From a virus: a stretch of DNA of 64,000 bases. Where the stretch lies: the IMG/VR virus record IMGVR_UViG_3300025141_012093, positions 1 through 64,000 of that record; one strand, 5' to 3'. Made by a program: the position numbers and the translations under genes. The notes beneath the pieces are model-generated. The model ran no database searches, was not told the DNA's origin, and worked only from the letters and a program-made list of their open reading frames with translations. Shown in pieces: positions 61,191-64,000 of this stretch. Positions within the stretch are counted from its first letter, which is position 1. The number at the start of each line of letters is the position of its first letter.

Positions 61191-61202
61191 TATCTTAAGA
61201 TA
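61191..61202. repeat. 12-bp palindrome TATCTTAAGATA next to the late-promoter box
   Basis: Perfect palindrome immediately upstream (minus-strand sense) of the TATAAATA box. Such a site could bind a dimeric regulator, perhaps the HTH protein encoded beside it. Inference from position only. Confidence 0.4.
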
Positions 61203-61216
61203 AGTTATTAAAAATA

Positions 61217-61582
61217 TTAAGTTTTATTAAAATATTCTTTAATTCTAAACTTCTTAATTAATTGAAGAAATTCAATTCTAGATAAACCTAAGAAACTAGC
61301 TGCTTCTCCATTAGTTCTAGCAGCACTATAGACATATTTTAATACTGCATCTTTAGCAATATTAGGTAAGTCTTGCCAAATCTTTAGTCCATAGAGATTA
61401 TTGTTAACTGATCTTGCAGCTAACTCTAACTTCAAACCAATTATATCTTCCAAGGTAAGATTAGAAAGCATAATTTCAAATTCGTCGTTAGATTTAGCTT
61501 GATTTTTAAGTTTGTTGGAGATAGAATAGTATTGGCCTTCTTTCTTCTTGGGGTTATATCGAACCCTCTTCTTGTACCACAT
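61217..61582 (-). CDS. Probable DNA-binding protein with Fis-like helix-turn-helix
   Basis: A 121-residue protein. The C-terminus AARTNGEAASFLGLSRIEF then LQLIKKFRI fits the HTH_8 (Fis/NtrC) pattern. The N-terminus is basic and charged. It lies directly upstream of the palindrome/late-promoter region on the transcript, which could be its target. The ATG overlaps the upstream stop by one base (TAATG). Confidence 0.7.
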   Translation of the reverse strand: MWYKKRVRYNPKKKEGQYYSISNKLKNQAKSNDEFEIMLSNLTLEDIIGLKLELAARSVNNNLYGLKIWQDLPNIAKDAVLKYVYSAARTNGEAASFLGLSRIEFLQLIKKFRIKEYFNKT

Positions 61583-62397
61583 TACAGGCCTAATTCATCT
61601 TCTAGACGTTCATCATCTATTTCAACTTCTTCACTACCAGTGTCATCTAATTCGGTTTCTTGTCCGAGTTCTTCATCGCCACCTTCATCTGGAATAATAT
61701 CAGGAACTTCAGGAACAGCTTCAAGTTCAGTCTCAAACTTATCAAAATACAAATCAAGATTTTTTAACAAATAATCAAAAAATAGGTCTTGGTCTTGGTC
61801 ATCAGAAAGAACATCATATGCGTCAACAATTTGATTTTCAACTTTCTTAAAAGCTTCAAATGCAACATTGCGGCCAGTTAAATTCTGTCCTTCAACTCCA
61901 AAATCTTCTCTCTCGTCAGGTTCTTCAACCTCTTCAGGTTCTTCTTTATCGTCTTCAATGTCAATAAAAGCGGGATCAGGATCATCAGAAACATTAATAT
62001 CAATTTGTTCCTCAAGTTCAGTGTCCTCTTCGGCGTCCATTTTGTTTAGTTCTACTGGTTTAAGAGACTTCTCAGCGGCAGCTAAAATATGGGCACGAAA
62101 ACTATTGCGTTGTTCTACGCTAGTTGTAAGTTTTTTGTAATCATCTTCCAAAGAAGGAATGATCTTTTTAAGCAAATCTTCAAGAACGTTAATACCAGTA
62201 GATCTTTCAGGAGATACTTCAACATCCGGTACACCAACTTCTGTGATAAGTTTCCTGATTTGGTTCCTCAGTTGTTTCTCTTCATTGAGGGATTCAACAA
62301 TTTTTTGTTTCTCTTCCGTAAAGAGATCTCTAATCCCCTCACGAATAACTTTTCTTAATTTTAGTTCTTCATAGAACTCGTGTCGATCAAAATTCAT
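61582..62397 (-). CDS. Large acidic helical protein, possible scaffold or assembly factor
   Basis: A 271-residue protein. Residues about 1-120 are charged helices (NFDRHEFYEELKLRKVIREG). Residues about 120-165 and 230-271 are almost wholly Asp/Glu with Pro, clearly disordered. Very acidic proteins near prohead genes are often scaffolds or chaperones, but no domain supports this. AAGGAG lies upstream of the ATG. Confidence 0.6.
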   Translation of the reverse strand: MNFDRHEFYEELKLRKVIREGIRDLFTEEKQKIVESLNEEKQLRNQIRKLITEVGVPDVEVSPERSTGINVLEDLLKKIIPSLEDDYKKLTTSVEQRNSFRAHILAAAEKSLKPVELNKMDAEEDTELEEQIDINVSDDPDPAFIDIEDDKEEPEEVEEPDEREDFGVEGQNLTGRNVAFEAFKKVENQIVDAYDVLSDDQDQDLFFDYLLKNLDLYFDKFETELEAVPEVPDIIPDEGGDEELGQETELDDTGSEEVEIDDERLEDELGL

Positions 62398-62751
62398 CTA
62401 CTGGTTCTCCTTGTTAAGCAGCGTGTCCAAGATCATTTCAGCCAGCGCTTCTTTGTCAATTTTCTTTTTTTTCTTCTTCTTCTTAGGTTCTACGGGCAAA
62501 ATCTTAGGTTCTACGGGCAAAAAGCTGGTGCTTTTGCCTTTCATATCTGTTGCATTTGCAGTGTCGCGGTGAGGGTTATCAGACTCTTTTTTAACTACCC
62601 TTAAGGGGGCGCTAAAGCCGCCATTGCTTCCCCCTGAGCCTGAAGAAGTTTCTTTTTTAACGTGTTTGTTAGAGCACGCTTCTTCATATAGCTCTTTTTG
62701 GAGCTTGTAATGTTCTTCTTCTATCATTTGTTTTATTTGATCAATAGTCAT
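62398..62751 (-). CDS. Unknown protein with duplicated 7-residue repeat and Lys run
   Basis: A 117-residue protein. It has a Gly/Ser-rich middle (GSGGSNGG), then a tandem ILPVEPK/FLPVEPK repeat, a run of eight Lys, and a C-terminal helix (DKEALAEMILDTLLNK). The repeat comes from the 21-base tandem duplication at 62481-62522. Its stop abuts the acidic protein start. Confidence 0.62.
   Translation of the reverse strand: MTIDQIKQMIEEEHYKLQKELYEEACSNKHVKKETSSGSGGSNGGFSAPLRVVKKESDNPHRDTANATDMKGKSTSFLPVEPKILPVEPKKKKKKKKIDKEALAEMILDTLLNKENQ
62481..62522. repeat. Perfect 21-bp tandem duplication in coding sequence
   Basis: Two identical 21-base copies (62481-62501 and 62502-62522), each encoding seven residues (ILPVEPK-type) in frame. 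It therefore lengthens the protein without breaking the frame. It lies beside a homopolymeric Lys run, a slippage-prone context. Confidence 0.9.
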
Positions 62752-62785
62752 TATAACATAACCCTCTAAATATTAAATAGTTCTT

Positions 62786-63583
62786 TTAACCTTTAGTCAC
62801 TTGATAAATGGAGTTTCTTTGTCTCAAAAAAGCTGGACCTGGAATGGCCGTAGCAAATGGTAGCTGCTGGACATTTCTGTCTTTTTGATTAACTCCAACC
62901 TCAGAAGCTCTAATAACAAAGTCTTCGCCCACAGGATATTCATTTCCTCTTTTATCGATAAACCAAGGTTTATTAACAGTAATATAAGGTACATTAACTT
63001 CCGATGACCCTTGAGCGTTGACATATCTTGATGTTGCACCTGGAGACGAATTTAAATAATCGTTATCATATTCCACCCAGGCTATCGTTATGTAACGTTT
63101 TGTTATCAAGTGATATTTTATAAGTTGGTCATTAGTCAGCGGAATATGATTCCATCCAGCGGAAGTAATATTGTAAGGAGAACCGGTCATATACACAGCG
63201 CCAACAGAGAACTGGACTGAGTTCCACGCATTACTTGCAGTCCAACCACTCCAAGGATTTGCAAAATTGGTATAGTCTACGCTAATAGCTACAGTTTTCA
63301 AAGAAGCAACTCCAACAAAAGCGGACACATAAAAACTTGCTACAACTGACCCGTCGATTCGACTAAGATTTTCTGGTACTTCAAATTGTAAGAATCCTCT
63401 TTGAAGGCGATAAGCGCCTGCATATTTAAGACCAATACTCAACTGTCCTATAGAGTCACCTGTGGCTGCACCGCTTCTCGCATCAGCCCAAGACATAGCT
63501 ACCCCTTCAGCAAAGCCAGTTTGATTAGTAATCATAGTCTTTACAAAAGGCTGTCCTATACCGCTAATTGGATAATTGGCCAT
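62786..63583 (-). CDS. Probable virion beta-structured protein
   Basis: A 265-residue protein of beta composition with many Ser, Ala, Tyr and Asn: AYRLQRGFLQFEVPENL, VASFYVSAFVGVASL, NPWSGWTASNAW. The pattern resembles the DNRLRE-like unit of the fibre protein at 6533-8128 in the RxFLQF strand and the W-rich loop. A structural or adhesive role is inferred. The ATG overlaps the metallopeptidase stop by one base. Confidence 0.6.
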   Translation of the reverse strand: MANYPISGIGQPFVKTMITNQTGFAEGVAMSWADARSGAATGDSIGQLSIGLKYAGAYRLQRGFLQFEVPENLSRIDGSVVASFYVSAFVGVASLKTVAISVDYTNFANPWSGWTASNAWNSVQFSVGAVYMTGSPYNITSAGWNHIPLTNDQLIKYHLITKRYITIAWVEYDNDYLNSSPGATSRYVNAQGSSEVNVPYITVNKPWFIDKRGNEYPVGEDFVIRASEVGVNQKDRNVQQLPFATAIPGPAFLRQRNSIYQVTKG

Positions 63584-63981
63584 TATTTACACCACTCTTT
63601 AACCAGCTTTTCATAAAGCTGTTCGGTTTTGATGCCATCTTCATAATCACGAAAGGTTATATTTCCTATAAGATAGGCTTCTTCTTCCATTTTTCTTAAA
63701 TGTTCATCTGTTTGTGCATAGCCTTCTTGGGTTGTAAAATCACCATCAAACTCACCACGGCAGTTTTGAGTGTGATGCACCAACTCGTGAGACAAAGATC
63801 GAAGTAAATCTTTGTGATGTCGGCCATCAACATAAAGCACAATCTTCATTTCAGAAGGCGAGTAGTGAGCGGTCTTTCCGAAGTCTTTTTCAGAGTTTTC
63901 TTTGTCGGAATGAAGCTCAACCACGACAGGCTTATTAAAACCAAGTCTTTCTTGAGAGAAAGGAAAAAATTCCTTAATCAT
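63583..63981 (-). CDS. HExxH metallopeptidase-like protein, possibly extending past the right edge
   Basis: At least 132 residues. The zinc site HELVHHTQNC lies in LLRSLSHELVHH, with a Glu-rich helix after it. The frame stays open past the ATG to the window edge, so the true start may lie outside; AAGG sits nine bases before the ATG. Small minimal gluzincin-like proteins occur in phages as assembly peptidases or catalytically unclear factors. Confidence 0.65.
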   Translation of the reverse strand: MIKEFFPFSQERLGFNKPVVVELHSDKENSEKDFGKTAHYSPSEMKIVLYVDGRHHKDLLRSLSHELVHHTQNCRGEFDGDFTTQEGYAQTDEHLRKMEEEAYLIGNITFRDYEDGIKTEQLYEKLVKEWCK

Positions 63982-64000
63982 TCTTTCAAGCCTTGTTAAT

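Larger units (their letters stand above)
61045..61216. other. Longest gene-free stretch, AT-rich
   Basis: 172 bases between tRNA-Asn and the HTH gene. It is very AT-rich and carries two palindromes and one late-promoter-like element listed separately. No open frame with a ribosome site was seen. Confidence 0.6.

Overview
The window looks like part of the genome of a large contractile-tailed bacteriophage (Caudoviricetes, myovirus morphology, distantly T4-like). The evidence is a T4 gp6-like and a gp25-like baseplate wedge protein, a gp5-like hub/spike protein, a gp55-like late sigma factor, a zinc-ribbon protein, a PIN-PhoH protein, two tRNA genes, almost no intergenic space and many ATGA/TAATG stop-start overlaps. 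Base composition is moderately AT-rich by eye. Gene content, including abundant sugar genes and LamG-like tail proteins, resembles uncultured marine phages, but no species can be named from the sequence alone. Lipobox signal peptides and good Shine-Dalgarno sequences suggest a Gram-negative host. Every gene except two is on the minus strand, so transcription runs from right to left.

Layout. Positions 1-23.6 kb hold virion genes: a >2,170-residue LamG-containing tail protein cut by the left edge, a DNRLRE-like fibre/adhesin protein, gp6- and gp25-like wedge proteins, a 3,077-residue giant protein, a His-rich spike-like protein and a hub protein with an OB fold, a degenerate SGNH domain and a glycosidase-like domain. 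Positions 23.6-25.4 kb hold the late sigma factor and small conserved genes. Positions 25.4-51.3 kb form a continuous glycan-biosynthesis island of about 30 genes. It covers GDP-sugar (Gmd, perosamine-type aminotransferase), dTDP-sugar (RmlA, RmlB, FdtA-type ketoisomerase, RmlC-like cupin, aminotransferase, N-formyltransferase, C-methyltransferase) and CMP-nonulosonate (NeuB, NeuA, aldolase-like, HAD, SDR) branches, six methyltransferases, and several glycosyltransferases. One of these is a GT29-type sialyltransferase with all four sialylmotifs. Positions 51.3-64 kb hold a Cas4-like nuclease, PhoH, two trypsin-like lipoproteins on the opposite strand, a ClpP-like protease, a degenerate cytidylyltransferase, tRNA-Arg(TCT), a eukaryotic-type phosphomannomutase, small unknown genes, a YkuK-like protein, tRNA-Asn(GTT), and further possible virion or assembly genes.

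How the genes may work together. The sugar island and the phosphomannomutase together could supply activated 6-deoxy, amino, formylated, methylated and sialic-acid-like sugars. Transferases could attach these to the phage's own virion, or to host surface polysaccharide to alter it after infection. The GT29 enzyme next to NeuB/NeuA is the most unusual signal. No stretch longer than about 175 bases lacks a gene. The longest, 61045-61216, carries a T4-late-like TATAAATA box abutting a palindrome.
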